Positions 39,604-50,863 of a stretch of DNA of 64,000 nt are shown here, in pieces (within the stretch, counting starts at the first letter, position 1; every line of letters begins with the position of its first letter). The position numbers and the translations under genes were made by a program. The notes under the pieces were generated by a model. That model saw only the letters and a list, made by a program, of their open reading frames with translations. It made no database searches and had not been told where the DNA came from. Source of the stretch: Nosocomiicoccus massiliensis (GTDB lineage: Bacteria; Bacillota; Bacilli; Staphylococcales; Salinicoccaceae); the NCBI RefSeq assembly GCF_002871345.2, contig NZ_CP136964.1, positions 992,001 to 1,056,000 on the forward strand. Direction: 5' to 3'.

Positions 39604-41100
39604 ATGAAACGTTCTTTGCCTTCTTTATTACTTCGTGAATTAAAGGCTGTTGAATTTTTGAACTGTTTAAATGATTCACAGTCAGTAAGTATTCAAGAAA
39701 TTTCAGAAGTGCTAAATTGCTCTTTGATTACTTCAAATAACACACTTAAAAGCATTGAAGAAAAATATCCTTATATAAAATTAATTTACTCACAGAATAC
39801 CATTAATATAAAATTCGATTTAGACGCTAATATGATTACATTTTACAGAGATATTTTTAAGCAAAGTTTGAGTGCTCATATTCTTAAAACGATTTTTTTA
39901 AATGGTCAAATTACTTCAGAAGTTCTTTCAAAAGCTCTTTATGTAAGTACTTCAACATTGAAAAGGAAAATTCAAGACTTAAACGACACTCTTCTGTTAG
40001 ATTTCAATATAAAAATTTCTTGTAGCCCTCATTCTTTTGTAGGAAAAGAAATAGATATTAGACGTTTTTTTATTAATTTTCTTAATGAACAAGATCTTTA
40101 TGAGACCTGGAATTTTATAAAACTTCCTAAAAATACTTTAAAGTTATTTATTAAAAAAGCATCTTCACTTTTTAATTTAGATGTTGACTTATCTAGAGAT
40201 TGGTTTTTAACTATACTCTTTGCAATAAATTACACACGAGTTAAACAAGGGTTTTTTATTAATAATGATATTAAGCAATTTTATTGTATTCCACAAAATG
40301 AAATTGACGAATTAATACATCATCTAAAACCTATTGCAAATCAATCTGAATTATTTTTGAGTGTAAATGAATCATTAGATATACTTAGTCCTTATTTAGT
40401 AAATCCATACTATTCTACATACTCAGAACTTGCAGACCAACGTCTTATAATAGACGAGGTAGAATATAATTATTCAAATATAGTTCGTTTAGTTAATAAG
40501 TTCTCTGATAAATTTAGCTTAAAAATTCATGATTATGAACATATTATTCTCGAGTTATATAATTCTTTAATATTTAGTAATGTCAAAAATTATAGCGAAT
40601 GTATTTTGTACAACAAATATCATAGTACCCTAACACTTTTCAAAACAGAGTTTCCTCAAATATATCAATATTTAGAATTAGAGTTTGAAAAGCTTGTCAT
40701 AGATACTTTTAAAAGAAATGATTCTGGACTAGTTCTCCATATGATATATTCATTCATTATTAATTGGAGATATCTTTTTAAGGATTTTTATTCCAAAAGA
40801 GAAAATGTAAAAGTAACTGTCATTTCCGACACTGAGTATAATCACGACCAATGGCTTGTTGAAATTTTAGAGAAAAATCTAATAGATCAAGCAAAAATAT
40901 ATAAATATCCATTTAATTCGTTTGATATCAATAATCTGGAAAGTCTATCTTCAGATATAATTGTTACAAATTTCCCCATAGATGCTATTGACGGAAAACA
41001 AATTGTACTAATTAATAATGTACCTACTATAGAAGATATCTCTAATATAAACAAATTGGTTGAATATTTAAGTTATAAATCAATAAGTGTTGATTTTTAA
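39604..41100 (+). CDS. Mga/AtxA-like transcriptional regulator
   Basis: 498-aa regulator of the Mga class. Two N-terminal helix-turn-helix regions are visible: VSIQEISEVLNCSLITSNNT at about 30-50, and ITSEVLSKALYVSTSTLKRK at about 101-120. A helical PRD-like middle part follows, and the C-terminus (VTVISDTEYNHDQWLVEIL onward, from about 400) resembles the EIIB-like domain of Mga proteins, though the phosphocysteine is not evident. AGAGGAGAT precedes the ATG. Divergent from the surface-protein gene, which suggests local control, as Mga controls M protein; this is inference. Codons are AT-rich, suggesting transfer. Confidence 0.82.
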   Translation: MKRSLPSLLLRELKAVEFLNCLNDSQSVSIQEISEVLNCSLITSNNTLKSIEEKYPYIKLIYSQNTINIKFDLDANMITFYRDIFKQSLSAHILKTIFLNGQITSEVLSKALYVSTSTLKRKIQDLNDTLLLDFNIKISCSPHSFVGKEIDIRRFFINFLNEQDLYETWNFIKLPKNTLKLFIKKASSLFNLDVDLSRDWFLTILFAINYTRVKQGFFINNDIKQFYCIPQNEIDELIHHLKPIANQSELFLSVNESLDILSPYLVNPYYSTYSELADQRLIIDEVEYNYSNIVRLVNKFSDKFSLKIHDYEHIILELYNSLIFSNVKNYSECILYNKYHSTLTLFKTEFPQIYQYLELEFEKLVIDTFKRNDSGLVLHMIYSFIINWRYLFKDFYSKRENVKVTVISDTEYNHDQWLVEILEKNLIDQAKIYKYPFNSFDINNLESLSSDIIVTNFPIDAIDGKQIVLINNVPTIEDISNINKLVEYLSYKSISVDF

Positions 41101-41140
41101 ACAATTAAATATAGTTAATAAAACATTCTTTAAATATTAA

Positions 41141-41195
41141 AATCCCCATTCCAGTATTAGTACATAATACTTACTTGAATGGGGATTATCGTTTT
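41141..41195. terminator. Bidirectional terminator of rpoC and the Mga-like gene
   Basis: Stem AATCCCCATTC / GAATGGGGATT with a secondary stem AGTATTA / TAATACT inside, flanked by T-rich runs on both strands. It marks one edge of the island. Confidence 0.92.
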
Positions 41196-41200
41196 ATTTT

Positions 41201-44200
41201 TTAATTTTCTTCAACTAGTTCCGCTTCTCTCTCTTCAGCTTCTAACTGCAATCTTTCGTCTTGTCCTTCGACATCGATGTCGATGTCGCGGTATCGGTTC
41301 ATTCCTGTTCCTGCTGGGATCAATTTACCGATTATGACGTTTTCTTTCAGTCCGAGTAAGTCGTCGCGTTTTCCTTTGATTGCCGCATCTGTTAAGACAC
41401 GTGTTGTTTCTTGGAATGACGCTGCGGATAAGAAACTTTCTGTTTCAAGTGATGCTTTTGTAATTCCTAGTAATACAGGTTTTGCTGTCGCTGGTCGTTT
41501 TCTTTCTTTGAATACGACTTTGTTTGCTTCTTGGAACGTGTGGATATCTACTAACGCACCTGGGATAAGTGATGTTTCTCCTGCGTCGATGATACGTACT
41601 TTACGTAACATTTGACGCACCATTACTTCGACGTGTTTGTCGTCGATTTCTACCCCTTGTGAACGATATACTTTTTGTACTTCTTTTAATAGATATTCTT
41701 GCGTCTTGTTTAAACCTGCAACTTTTAATAAGTTCTTAGGCTCGATTGAACCGTCTGTTAGCATTTCACCTGGAGATACTTTGTCTCCTTCTTCTACGAT
41801 TACTCTCGCATTGGCTGGTGCTGTGTACGTACGTGTTTCTTCGTCACCTTTAACTTTAATTTCTTGTTGACGGTCTTTAATCATTTCGATTGAAGCGATT
41901 GTTCCTTCAATTTCTGAAATGACTGCTTCCCCTTTCGGGTTGCGCGCTTCGAATAATTCTTGGATACGTGGAAGACCCATCGTAATGTCTGATCCTGCAA
42001 CCCCACCTGTGTGGAATGTACGCATCGTTAACTGTGTACCCGGCTCACCGATTGATTGCGCCGCGATTGTACCAATCGCTTCACCGACTTCAACTTTTTC
42101 ACCAGTCGCAAGGTTTTTACCGTAACATTTCTCACATACACCGTAACGTGTGTTACATGTGAATGCTGAACGAATGACTACTGATTCAATACCTGCATTA
42201 ACGATTTCTTTTGCGATATCTGTTGTGATCAGTTCATTTGAACCAACGATGACTTCGTTCGTATTTGGGTGTCTAACCGTTTCTTTTGCGTAACGTCCTT
42301 CTAGACGGTCAAATAACGGCTCGATTACTTCTCCGCCTTCACGAATTTCTGATACTTTAAGCCCTTTGTCTGTTCCACAATCTTGCTCGCGGACGATTAC
42401 GTCTTGAGCCACGTCTACAAGTCTTCTCGTTAAGTAACCTGAGTCTGCAGTCTTAAGTGCTGTATCGGCTAATCCTTTACGCGCACCGTGTGTTGAGATG
42501 AAGTACTCGAGTACTGTTAACCCTTCACGGAAGCTTGACTTGATCGGTAACTCAATGATTTGACCTGACGGGTTCGCCATAAGTCCACGCATACCTGCAA
42601 GCTGAGTAAAGTTAGACGCGTTACCACGGGCACCAGAGTCTGCCATCATGAAGATCGGGTTAAATTTATCTAACGAATCCATCAGTTTATCTTGGATTTC
42701 GTCTTTAATATCTGTCCATAGCTTAATAACTGTGTTGTAACGCTCTTCTTCTGTAATTAAACCACGGTCATATTGTCTTTGAACTGTTTCAACTTTTTCT
42801 TCTGTCGCTTCAATAAGTTTCTGCTTGTTCGGTAAGACAACGATATCTGATACCCCAACTGTAATACCTGCACGCGTTGAGTATTTGAAACCTAAATCTT
42901 TCATTCGGTCTAACATGACTGACGTTTCAGTAATGTGGAACTTATTGAATACTTCAGCGATGATTTGACCTAAGAATTTCTTATCGAATGATTTTACAGG
43001 TTCTTGCTCTTTAAACTTACCAACTAATCCCGCTTCACCAAGGTCTTCTGCTTTGATGAAGAAACGGTCTGGCGTTTTACGCTCTAAGTTTTCACGCGTT
43101 GGTTCGTTTAAGTAAGGGAATGACGGAGGCATAATCTCGTTAAAGATTACTTTACCAACTGTCGTCATTAAGATCTTACCGCGGTTTTCTTCAGCGATTT
43201 TTTCTTCAGACATTGCACCTGTATGCACACCAATTCTCGTATGCAGTGATGCATATCCAGAGCGATATGCCATAACAACTTCTTCAAAGTCCTTAAAGAT
43301 ACGACCTTCACGTTTTGCACCTGGCTTTTCTAACGTTAAGTAGTAGTTACCAAGTACCATGTCTTGTGACGGTGTTACAACTGGTTTACCATCTTTCGGG
43401 TTTAGAATGTTTGATGCTGCAAGCATTAACATACGAGCTTCTGCTTGTGCTTCTTTTGAAAGTGGTACGTGTACCGCCATTTGGTCACCGTCAAAGTCCG
43501 CGTTATATGCTGTCGTTACAAGTGGGTGTAATTTAATTGCACGTCCCTCAACGAGTACAGCTTCAAACGCTTGGATACCAAGTCTGTGAAGTGTTGGTGC
43601 ACGGTTAAGTAACACTGGGTGTTCACGGATAACGTCTTCTAAAACGTCCCAAATTGACTCATCTAAACGTTCGATTTTATTTTTCGCGTTTTTAATGTTC
43701 GTAGCGAGTTCTCTTTTCACGAGTTCTCTCATAACGAATGGTTTAAATAGCTCTAATGCCATTTCACGTGGTAATCCACATTGGTACATTTTTAAGTTTG
43801 GACCAACGACGATTACTGAACGGCCTGAGTAGTCTACACGTTTACCGAGTAAGTTTTGACGGAAACGTCCTTGCTTACCTTTTAACATGTGTGAAAGTGA
43901 TTTTAACGGACGGTTTCCTGGTCCAGTAACTGGACGTCCACGACGACCGTTATCTATTAAAGCATCGACTGCTTCTTGTAACATACGTTTTTCGTTTTGG
44001 ACGATGATCCCAGGTGCACCGAGATCTAATAAACGTTTTAAGCGGTTGTTACGGTTAATTACACGGCGATATAAATCGTTTAAGTCACTCGTTGCAAAAC
44101 GTCCACCGTCTAACTGCACCATTGGACGAATGTCTGGTGGAATGACTGGTAGAGCGTCTAGTACCATCCACTCAGGCTTGTTTCCTGAGTTTCTAAATGC

Positions 44201-44842
44201 TTCAACGACTTCTAAACGACGAATTGCACGTGTTAAACGTTGTCCTGTCGCTGTTTCTAACTCTTCTTTTAATTGATCGAGTTCTTTATCTAAATCGATG
44301 TTTTCAAGCAATTCTTTAATTGCTTCTGCACCCATTTTAGCGTTAAATCTGTCACCGTATTCCATGTAGTAATCACGATATTCACGTTCACTTAATAAGT
44401 CACGCTTTTCAAGCCCTGTTGGACCCGGTTCGATGACGACGTATGACGCAAAGTAAATTACTTCTTCTAATGAACGTGGTGACATATCTAAAAGTAATCC
44501 CATACGTGAAGGGATTCCTTTAAAGTACCAAATGTGTGAGACAGGGGCAGCAAGTTCAATGTGCCCCATTCTCTCACGGCGTACTTTCGCACGTGTGACT
44601 TCTACACCACAGTTTTCACAAACATGTCCTTTATGGCGAATACGTTTATATTTACCACACGCACATTCCCAGTCTTTTGTTGGACCGAAAATCTTCTCAC
44701 AGAACAGTCCATCTTTTTCTGGTTTTAAAGTTCTATAGTTAATTGTTTCTGGCTTTTTAACCTCACCGCTCGACCATGAGCGAATTTTTTCAGGTGACGC
44801 CAGCCCAATTTTCATATATTGAAATCTATTTACATCTATCAT
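41201..44842 (-). CDS. rpoC: RNA polymerase beta-prime subunit
   Basis: 1213-aa catalytic subunit. The N-terminal zinc site [19 protein letters not shown] and the Mg-binding [12 protein letters not shown] loop are intact, as is the second zinc cluster around [13 protein letters not shown]. Start 44842 ([10 protein letters not shown]) has GGAGG upstream; the frame is open to 44878. Follows rpoB by 39 bp. Confidence 0.99.
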   Translation of the reverse strand: MIDVNRFQYMKIGLASPEKIRSWSSGEVKKPETINYRTLKPEKDGLFCEKIFGPTKDWECACGKYKRIRHKGHVCENCGVEVTRAKVRRERMGHIELAAPVSHIWYFKGIPSRMGLLLDMSPRSLEEVIYFASYVVIEPGPTGLEKRDLLSEREYRDYYMEYGDRFNAKMGAEAIKELLENIDLDKELDQLKEELETATGQRLTRAIRRLEVVEAFRNSGNKPEWMVLDALPVIPPDIRPMVQLDGGRFATSDLNDLYRRVINRNNRLKRLLDLGAPGIIVQNEKRMLQEAVDALIDNGRRGRPVTGPGNRPLKSLSHMLKGKQGRFRQNLLGKRVDYSGRSVIVVGPNLKMYQCGLPREMALELFKPFVMRELVKRELATNIKNAKNKIERLDESIWDVLEDVIREHPVLLNRAPTLHRLGIQAFEAVLVEGRAIKLHPLVTTAYNADFDGDQMAVHVPLSKEAQAEARMLMLAASNILNPKDGKPVVTPSQDMVLGNYYLTLEKPGAKREGRIFKDFEEVVMAYRSGYASLHTRIGVHTGAMSEEKIAEENRGKILMTTVGKVIFNEIMPPSFPYLNEPTRENLERKTPDRFFIKAEDLGEAGLVGKFKEQEPVKSFDKKFLGQIIAEVFNKFHITETSVMLDRMKDLGFKYSTRAGITVGVSDIVVLPNKQKLIEATEEKVETVQRQYDRGLITEEERYNTVIKLWTDIKDEIQDKLMDSLDKFNPIFMMADSGARGNASNFTQLAGMRGLMANPSGQIIELPIKSSFREGLTVLEYFISTHGARKGLADTALKTADSGYLTRRLVDVAQDVIVREQDCGTDKGLKVSEIREGGEVIEPLFDRLEGRYAKETVRHPNTNEVIVGSNELITTDIAKEIVNAGIESVVIRSAFTCNTRYGVCEKCYGKNLATGEKVEVGEAIGTIAAQSIGEPGTQLTMRTFHTGGVAGSDITMGLPRIQELFEARNPKGEAVISEIEGTIASIEMIKDRQQEIKVKGDEETRTYTAPANARVIVEEGDKVSPGEMLTDGSIEPKNLLKVAGLNKTQEYLLKEVQKVYRSQGVEIDDKHVEVMVRQMLRKVRIIDAGETSLIPGALVDIHTFQEANKVVFKERKRPATAKPVLLGITKASLETESFLSAASFQETTRVLTDAAIKGKRDDLLGLKENVIIGKLIPAGTGMNRYRDIDIDVEGQDERLQLEAEEREAELVEEN

Positions 44843-44881
44843 TGAGCGTTCCTCCCTAAAAGTCTGCTGTAAGCTCAACTT

Positions 44882-47800
44882 TTATTTCGATACAACTTCG
44901 TCTTTGTCATTATCACGTTCTGATTCTCTTTGGACGTCTTCTTCAACGACTGTGTTCATGTTCACTTCGTTGTCTTCATCATCCATAATCGACACTTCAA
45001 GACCGAGTGATTGTAACTCTTTCATGAGTACTCGGAATGATTCTGGAATACTTGGGTTCGGTAAGTTTTCACCTTTTACAATTGCTTCATACGTGTTCAC
45101 ACGACCGATTGTGTCGTCTGATTTCACCGTTAGAATTTCTTGTAACGTGTATGCTGCACCGTATGCTTCAAGCGCCCATACTTCCATCTCACCAAATCTT
45201 TGTCCACCAAACTGTGCTTTACCACCAAGTGGTTGCTGTGTAACGAGTGAGTATGGTCCAGTACTTCTTGCGTGAAGTTTATCATCAACCATGTGTGATA
45301 ATTTCAGCATGTACATAACACCGACAGATACACGATTTTCAAATGGTTCACCTGTACGTCCGTCGTATAGTACTGTTTTACCGTCTCTTGCGAGCCCTGC
45401 TTCTTCCATCGTGCTCCAAACGTCTTCTTCGTTCGCACCGTCAAATACTGGCGTTGCCATCTTAAGCCCCATTTCACGCGCTGCCATACCTAAATGAAGC
45501 TCTAACACCTGTCCGATGTTCATACGTGAAGGTACCCCGAGTGGGTTTAACATAATATCGATCGGTGTGCCGTCTGGTAAGAATGGCATATCTTCTTCTG
45601 GAAGAATTGTCGAGATAACCCCTTTGTTACCGTGACGTCCTGCCATTTTATCTCCGACTGAGATTTTTCTCTTTTGAACGATATATACGCGCACGAGTTG
45701 GTTCACTCCTGGTGATAATTCGTGACCATCTTCACGGTTAAATACTTTAACGTCTAAGACGATACCGCCTGCACCGTGTGGTACACGAAGTGACGTATCT
45801 CTAACTTCACGTGCTTTTTCACCGAAGATTGCGTGTAATAAACGGTCTTCTGGCGTTTGTTCTGTGACACCTTTAGGTGTTACTTTACCAACTAAAATAT
45901 CTCCGTCTTTAACTTCTGCACCGACGTACACGATACCACGCTCGTCTAACTTTTTCATTGCAGATTCAGAAACGTTTGGAATGTCTCTTGTGATTTCTTC
46001 AGGACCAAGTTTTGTATCTCTTGATTCTGATTCATACTCTTCAATGTGAATCGACGTATAGACGTCGTCTTTTACTAAACGCTCAGACATGATAACTGCG
46101 TCCTCATAGTTATAACCGTCCCACATCATAAATCCGACGACGACGTTTTGTCCAAGTGCCATTTCACCGTTGTCCATAGAAGGACCATCCGCTAAAATTT
46201 CTCCTTTTTCAACTTCATCGCCAAGTGATACGATTGGACGCTGAGTATAACAAGTACCTGCGTTTGAACGTTCAAATTTCACAAGTTTATATTTATCGAT
46301 TTCTTCAGTTTTCGTATAGTTTCCGTCGCCATTTTTATCGACGTAACGACGCACATGAATTTCACGCGCTTCTACGTGTTCTACAACACCTTTATAACGT
46401 GAAACAACTGCTGCACCTGAGTCTTTTGCTGTGACGTGTTCCATACCAGTACCGACGTACGGTGAATCCGGAATAAGTAACGGCACTGCTTGACGTTGCA
46501 TGTTCGCACCCATTAATGCACGGTTCGCGTCGTCGTTTTCTAAGAACGGAATACATGCTGTTGCTGCTGATACAACTTGTTTTGGTGATACGTCCATGTA
46601 GTCCATTTTATCTCTATGCATTGCTGTGTTGTTTCCACGGAAACGACAGATAACTTCTTCATTTTTAAACGTACCGTCTTCGTTTAACTCTGCGTTCGCT
46701 TGTGCGACGACAAACTGCTCTTCTTCGTCTGCAGTTAAGTAGTCGATTCTGCTAGTTACCGCATTTGTTTCAGGATCTACACGACGATATGGTGTTTCGA
46801 TAAACCCAAATTCGTTTACACGTGCAAAACTTGATAACGAGTTGATTAGACCGATGTTTGGTCCCTCTGGTGTTTCAATTGGACACATACGTCCGTAGTG
46901 AGAATAGTGTACGTCACGTACTTCCATCCCTGCTCGTTCTCTCGTTAAACCACCTGGTCCAAGTGCTGATAAACGTCTCTTATGCGTTAACTCAGCAAGT
47001 GGGTTCGTTTGGTCCATGAACTGAGATAATTGAGAGCTACCAAAGAACTCTTTAATCGATGCAATTACCGGACGAATGTTAATAAGTTGTTGCGGTGTAA
47101 TTGTGTTTTTGTCTTGAATTGACATTCTTTCACGAATGACACGTTCCATACGTGCAACACCAATACGGAATTGGTTTTGTAATAACTCACCGACACTACG
47201 TAAACGGCGGTTACCTAAATGGTCGATGTCGTCTGTATGTCCAACACCATTTAATAAGTTAAAGTAATAACTGATTGACGCGATAATGTCTGACGGAGTG
47301 ATAGATTTCACTTCTTTGTCAGGGAACGCGTTACCGATGATGTTTGTCGTTGTATCTTCATCACCATCGACGTTAGATTTAACTTTAATTGATTGAATTT
47401 CTACAGGCTCTTCTAAAATCCCGTTTTCGAATTCAAACGTTTTTAAGTTCACTGTCGTTTCAAGTTGTTCCATAATGTTGTCGAGCGTACGACGGTCAAT
47501 TGTCGTTCCTGCTTCAACGATTACTTCACCAGTTTCCGTATCTACAAGTGGCTCTGCAACGACTTGGTTGAATAGACGGTTTTGTAAGTGAAGTTTTTTG
47601 TTCATCTTATAACGACCAACTGCCGCTAAGTCATAACGCTTTGGATCAAAGAAACGTGTATATAGTAAGTTTCTTGCGTTTTCAACTGTTGGCGGTTCGC
47701 CTGGACGTAATCTTTCATATATTTCAAGTAATGCTTGATCGACTGTTTCTGTTGTGTCTTTGTCTAATGTGTTTCTTAAATATTCGCTGTCCCCTAATAA

Positions 47801-48424
47801 GTCAACGATTTGTTGATCTGTAGCGAAACCTAGCGCACGTAGTAATACCGTAATTGGCATTTTACGCGTACGGTCAATTTTTACGTAAACCGTATCTCTT
47901 GCGTCCATTTCATACTCTAACCATGCACCACGGTTAGGAATAACTGTCGCTGTGTAGCTCGTTCTACCGTTTTTATCGAGCTTATCCGAGTAATACACAG
48001 AAGGACTACGGACTAACTGAGAAACGATAACACGTTCTGCACCGTTAATAATGAATGTACCTGTATCTGTCATGAGAGGGAAATCTCCCATAAACACTTC
48101 TTGTTCTTTTACTTCACCAGTTTCTTTAATAATGAGTCTAACTTTAACTCTTAAAGGCGCCGAATACGTAGCGTCGTGGTTTTTAGCCTCATCGACGTTG
48201 TATTTAGGCTCTCCGAGTTTATAGTCGACAAACTCAAGCGAAATGTTTCCTGTGAAATCCTCAACAGGTGAGATATCCTTAAACATTTCGATTAAGCCAG
48301 ATTTCAGAAACCATTCATAAGAATTCGTTTGAATTTCAATTAAGTTCGGTAACTCCAACTTCTCTTCGATACGTGAATAGCTTCTACGTTTTGCATGTTT
48401 TCCATACTGAATCACTTGACTCAT
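44882..48424 (-). CDS. rpoB: RNA polymerase beta subunit
   Basis: 1180-aa subunit. The rifampicin region reads [20 protein letters not shown], then [18 protein letters not shown], with standard sensitive-type residues (Gln, Asp, His, Ser). Start at ATG 48424 with AGGGGTGA upstream; an in-frame GTG at 48436 is an alternative. Preceded by its own promoter and leader hairpin. Confidence 0.99.
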   Translation of the reverse strand: MSQVIQYGKHAKRRSYSRIEEKLELPNLIEIQTNSYEWFLKSGLIEMFKDISPVEDFTGNISLEFVDYKLGEPKYNVDEAKNHDATYSAPLRVKVRLIIKETGEVKEQEVFMGDFPLMTDTGTFIINGAERVIVSQLVRSPSVYYSDKLDKNGRTSYTATVIPNRGAWLEYEMDARDTVYVKIDRTRKMPITVLLRALGFATDQQIVDLLGDSEYLRNTLDKDTTETVDQALLEIYERLRPGEPPTVENARNLLYTRFFDPKRYDLAAVGRYKMNKKLHLQNRLFNQVVAEPLVDTETGEVIVEAGTTIDRRTLDNIMEQLETTVNLKTFEFENGILEEPVEIQSIKVKSNVDGDEDTTTNIIGNAFPDKEVKSITPSDIIASISYYFNLLNGVGHTDDIDHLGNRRLRSVGELLQNQFRIGVARMERVIRERMSIQDKNTITPQQLINIRPVIASIKEFFGSSQLSQFMDQTNPLAELTHKRRLSALGPGGLTRERAGMEVRDVHYSHYGRMCPIETPEGPNIGLINSLSSFARVNEFGFIETPYRRVDPETNAVTSRIDYLTADEEEQFVVAQANAELNEDGTFKNEEVICRFRGNNTAMHRDKMDYMDVSPKQVVSAATACIPFLENDDANRALMGANMQRQAVPLLIPDSPYVGTGMEHVTAKDSGAAVVSRYKGVVEHVEAREIHVRRYVDKNGDGNYTKTEEIDKYKLVKFERSNAGTCYTQRPIVSLGDEVEKGEILADGPSMDNGEMALGQNVVVGFMMWDGYNYEDAVIMSERLVKDDVYTSIHIEEYESESRDTKLGPEEITRDIPNVSESAMKKLDERGIVYVGAEVKDGDILVGKVTPKGVTEQTPEDRLLHAIFGEKAREVRDTSLRVPHGAGGIVLDVKVFNREDGHELSPGVNQLVRVYIVQKRKISVGDKMAGRHGNKGVISTILPEEDMPFLPDGTPIDIMLNPLGVPSRMNIGQVLELHLGMAAREMGLKMATPVFDGANEEDVWSTMEEAGLARDGKTVLYDGRTGEPFENRVSVGVMYMLKLSHMVDDKLHARSTGPYSLVTQQPLGGKAQFGGQRFGEMEVWALEAYGAAYTLQEILTVKSDDTIGRVNTYEAIVKGENLPNPSIPESFRVLMKELQSLGLEVSIMDDEDNEVNMNTVVEEDVQRESERDNDKDEVVSK

Positions 48425-48483
48425 CGACAGATTCACCCCTAAAAATATTTCCCACTATTATCAACAGATAGACCTCATAAGAC

Positions 48484-48517
48484 AAAAAAGAAAACGGAAT
48501 TAAACAACTCCATTTCC
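48484..48517 (-). promoter_or_regulatory. rpoB leader attenuator-like hairpin
   Basis: On the minus strand GGAAATGGA pairs with TCCGTTTTC (two G-T pairs) and is followed by TTTTTTG, 60 bases before rpoB. It resembles an intrinsic terminator in the 5' leader. Confidence 0.65.
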
Positions 48518-48603
48518 TATAAACATTGACTTATTCAAAAGCTTCTACCAATACGTGCTTTCGAAAAATATACATACTTCTTGATAATAATATTCATTTA
48601 ACA

Positions 48604-48632
48604 ACTATATCACAGCTAATTTGTCAAGTCAA
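48604..48632 (-). promoter_or_regulatory. rpoBC promoter
   Basis: TTGACT, 17-base spacer, TATAGT on the minus strand, about 180 bp upstream of rpoB. Confidence 0.8.
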
Positions 48633-48684
48633 ATTATTATCTCTTGTAAATCTGACTGATTTCACATAACTTTGAATAACAAAA

Positions 48685-48715
48685 ATACTCCACTAACAAA
48701 ATGTTAATGGAGTAT
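48685..48715 (-). terminator. Intrinsic terminator of the ferredoxin gene
   Basis: Stem ATACTCCA / TGGAGTAT with an inner TAACA / TGTTA pairing; minus-strand TTTTTG follows. Confidence 0.88.
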
Positions 48716-48721
48716 ATGTAC

Positions 48722-48961
48722 TTATCTATTCGCATAAAACTCTTCTGCTTTTTTGAGGTAAATTTCTTCTTCTGGTAGCATTTCTGATTCTTCGACAATC
48801 GCATCTACTGGACAAACTGCTACGCACGCACCACAGTCGATACAAATATCCGGATTGATGTAGAACTGATCTTCGCCTTCCTCGATACAATCTACAGGAC
48901 ATACGTCTACGCAGTCACCAGACTTTTCTGCTGCACACGGTTGTAAAATTACATATGCCAT
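48722..48961 (-). CDS. fer: Ferredoxin (two-cluster bacterial type)
   Basis: 79-aa electron carrier. N-terminal cluster CAAEKSGDCVDVCPVDC and second cluster CIDCGACVAVCP; the first motif has a long gap between Cys residues as in 7Fe/8Fe Bacillus-type ferredoxins. C-terminal helix EEEIYLKKAEEFYANR. Placed between rsmC and rpoB with its own terminator, where staphylococci normally have no gene. Confidence 0.93.
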   Translation of the reverse strand: MAYVILQPCAAEKSGDCVDVCPVDCIEEGEDQFYINPDICIDCGACVAVCPVDAIVEESEMLPEEEIYLKKAEEFYANR

Positions 48962-49038
48962 AGTTCGGCCTCCTCACTGACTTCTCTTTTCTATATTTTT
49001 CATTGTACACCTATTTTCTTTAATATTAAACAATAATT

Positions 49039-49635
49039 CTAACTTACGTGTTTAATACTCTTTAAGATGTAGTAACCTTTACTCTTTTTGAGTTTTTCTA
49101 CATTTCCATATAACGTTTCTAAATGTTTTAAATATGACGGCATACCTTGCTTCTTTTGAACGACCATGTAAAACGCACCGTGATCGACTAATCGTTCATA
49201 ACTATCATTAATAATTTCAAGCACTGTATCTTTTCCTGCTCTAAACGGCGGATTCGTTACGTATAGATCAGCTTTTAACTCCATATCATCATATGTTTCT
49301 CTCTTAACAATATCAAAACTTACGTTATTGTTATGCATGTTCGTATCTAAAACACTGATTGCATCTTCATTTACTTCGACCGCAACACCGTCTCCACCAT
49401 AATGGTCGGCAAGTACGATACTCACTGGGCCGTACCCAGCCCCCATATCGATAAAGTACCCCGGACCATCATAATCTTCTAACACTGCATTTAATAATAC
49501 GTCTGTACCAAAATCAACACGATCTTTTGAAAACACACCACGATCTGTTGTGAACGTATATGTTTTACCTTTTATATTATATTTAATTTCTTTAAAATCA
49601 TGCGGTGTATCATCTGTCGTATAGTAATGTGACAT
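49039..49635 (-). CDS. rsmC: Class I SAM-dependent methyltransferase (RsmC-like, YbxB)
   Basis: 198-aa methyltransferase of the small RsmC family, predicted 16S rRNA guanine-N2 methylase. SAM motif I FIDMGAGYGPVSIVLA and catalytic motif VTNPPFRAG are clear. Start 49635 (MSHYYTT) follows AAAGGAGG. The position between rplL and rpoB is conserved in Firmicutes. Confidence 0.92.
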   Translation of the reverse strand: MSHYYTTDDTPHDFKEIKYNIKGKTYTFTTDRGVFSKDRVDFGTDVLLNAVLEDYDGPGYFIDMGAGYGPVSIVLADHYGGDGVAVEVNEDAISVLDTNMHNNNVSFDIVKRETYDDMELKADLYVTNPPFRAGKDTVLEIINDSYERLVDHGAFYMVVQKKQGMPSYLKHLETLYGNVEKLKKSKGYYILKSIKHVS

Positions 49636-49651
49636 AAACACCCTCCTTTTA

Positions 49652-49692
49652 TGTAGAAAAAAAAGACTTATAAACATAATGTTTATAAGTCT
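49652..49692 (-). terminator. Intrinsic terminator after rplL
   Basis: Nearly perfect stem AGACTTATAAACAT / ATGTTTATAAGTCT; TTTTTTTTCT follows on the minus strand. Read-through would be needed for rsmC. Confidence 0.9.
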
Positions 49693-49709
49693 AAAATATC
49701 ATATTTTAA

Positions 49710-50075
49710 TTATTTAAGCTCTACGCTAGCTCCAACTTCTTCAAGTTGTGCTTTAAGTGCTTCTGCTTCTTCTTTAGGTAATGCTTCTTTGATAACTTTA
49801 GGAGCGTTGTCAACAAGCTCTTTTGCATCTTTAAGTCCAAGACCAGTTGCTTCACGAACTGCTTTGATAACTTTGATTTTAGATGAACCTGCATCTGTAA
49901 GTTCAACGTCGAACTCAGATTTTTCTTCAGCGCCACCTTCAGCTGCGCCACCTGCTACTGCTACTGGAGCTGCTGCTGTTACACCAAACTCTTCTTCAAT
50001 AGCTTCAACTAATTCGTTTAATTCTAATACTGACATTTCTTTAATTGCTTCAATGATTTGATCTTTATTAGCCAT
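49710..50075 (-). CDS. rplL: 50S ribosomal protein L7/L12
   Basis: 121-aa stalk protein. N-terminal dimer helix, Ala/Gly-rich hinge [15 protein letters not shown], and C-terminal GTPase-recruiting domain with [20 protein letters not shown]. Start 50075 follows GGAGG. Confidence 0.99.
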   Translation of the reverse strand: MANKDQIIEAIKEMSVLELNELVEAIEEEFGVTAAAPVAVAGGAAEGGAEEKSEFDVELTDAGSSKIKVIKAVREATGLGLKDAKELVDNAPKVIKEALPKEEAEALKAQLEEVGASVELK

Positions 50076-50113
50076 TATTAAATCCTCCAATTTTTAACTT
50101 TTTTAATTTTTAA

Positions 50114-50638
50114 TTATGCTTCTTCAGTTTCTTCTACTGCGTCTGTACCTTCTTCTTTTTGCTCTCCCACTGCTTTAACCGCATAAGCGAAGTTGCGCAT
50201 TGGCGCTTGAAGAACAGAAAGTAACATAGATACAAGTCCGTCTTTTGATGGTAAAGTTGCGATTGCTTTAACGCTTTCTACGTCTGCAATTTCACCTTCG
50301 ATGACACCCGCTTTAATTTCAAGTGCTTCATGCTCTTTTGAGAAGCTGTGAAGTACTTTTGCTGGAGCAATTACGTCTTCGTTTGAGAACGCAATCGCGT
50401 TTGGACCAGTTAAGTGTTCTTCTAATCCTTCGATTCCAGCTTCTTGTAACGCACGACGTACCATCGTGTTTTTGTAAACGTGGAACTCAACACCAGCTTC
50501 TCTAAGTTGTTTACGAAGTGCTGTTGCTTCAGCAACTGAAAGACCTTGGTAATCAACTACGATTGTTGAAACTGAGTTTTTGAATTGTTCCGCGATTTCA
50601 GAAACGTGTTGTTTCTTTCTTTCGATAACATTTGTCAT
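50114..50638 (-). CDS. rplJ: 50S ribosomal protein L10
   Basis: 174-aa base of the L12 stalk. Conserved [20 protein letters not shown] and [10 protein letters not shown]-terminal acidic tail binds L12. Preceded by an L10 leader that allows autoregulation. Confidence 0.99.
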   Translation of the reverse strand: MTNVIERKKQHVSEIAEQFKNSVSTIVVDYQGLSVAEATALRKQLREAGVEFHVYKNTMVRRALQEAGIEGLEEHLTGPNAIAFSNEDVIAPAKVLHSFSKEHEALEIKAGVIEGEIADVESVKAIATLPSKDGLVSMLLSVLQAPMRNFAYAVKAVGEQKEEGTDAVEETEEA

Positions 50639-50667
50639 AGTTACACCTCCGTTTTGAAAATTATCGG

Positions 50668-50860
50668 TGCAATAAAAAAAGCACCTTTTACCCAGGGCAA
50701 AAAGTGCTCATATATTTATAAATAATATACAAGTCATTTTTGTTTGCCTCGGTAGGATTGTGTTTTAAGTCTTAGACTCCTACTGTCTTAGGTAAAACAT
50801 CTAAATTTAAATTTAATACAAGAGTAAATATACCACGTACATTTACTCTTGTCAATTTAT
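50668..50860 (-). promoter_or_regulatory. Ribosomal protein L10 leader
   Basis: The 220-base leader contains a kink-turn-like AATCCTACCGAGGC segment and ends in a terminator AGCAC-TTTTTGCCC / GGGTAAAAGGTGCT followed by T7 (50672-50708), the layout of the Firmicute L10 leader bound by L10(L12). Confidence 0.8.
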
Positions 50861-50863
50861 TTT

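Noticed and set aside
32492..41100. Prophage or plasmid integration for the rpoC-rpsL island
   Set aside because: No integrase, phage structural gene, replication gene or direct-repeat att site was seen at its edges.
48685..48715. Another TAACA/TGTTA array copy next to the ferredoxin gene
   Set aside because: Only one TAACA/TGTTA pair inside an ordinary terminator stem; the 15/26/25 geometry is absent.
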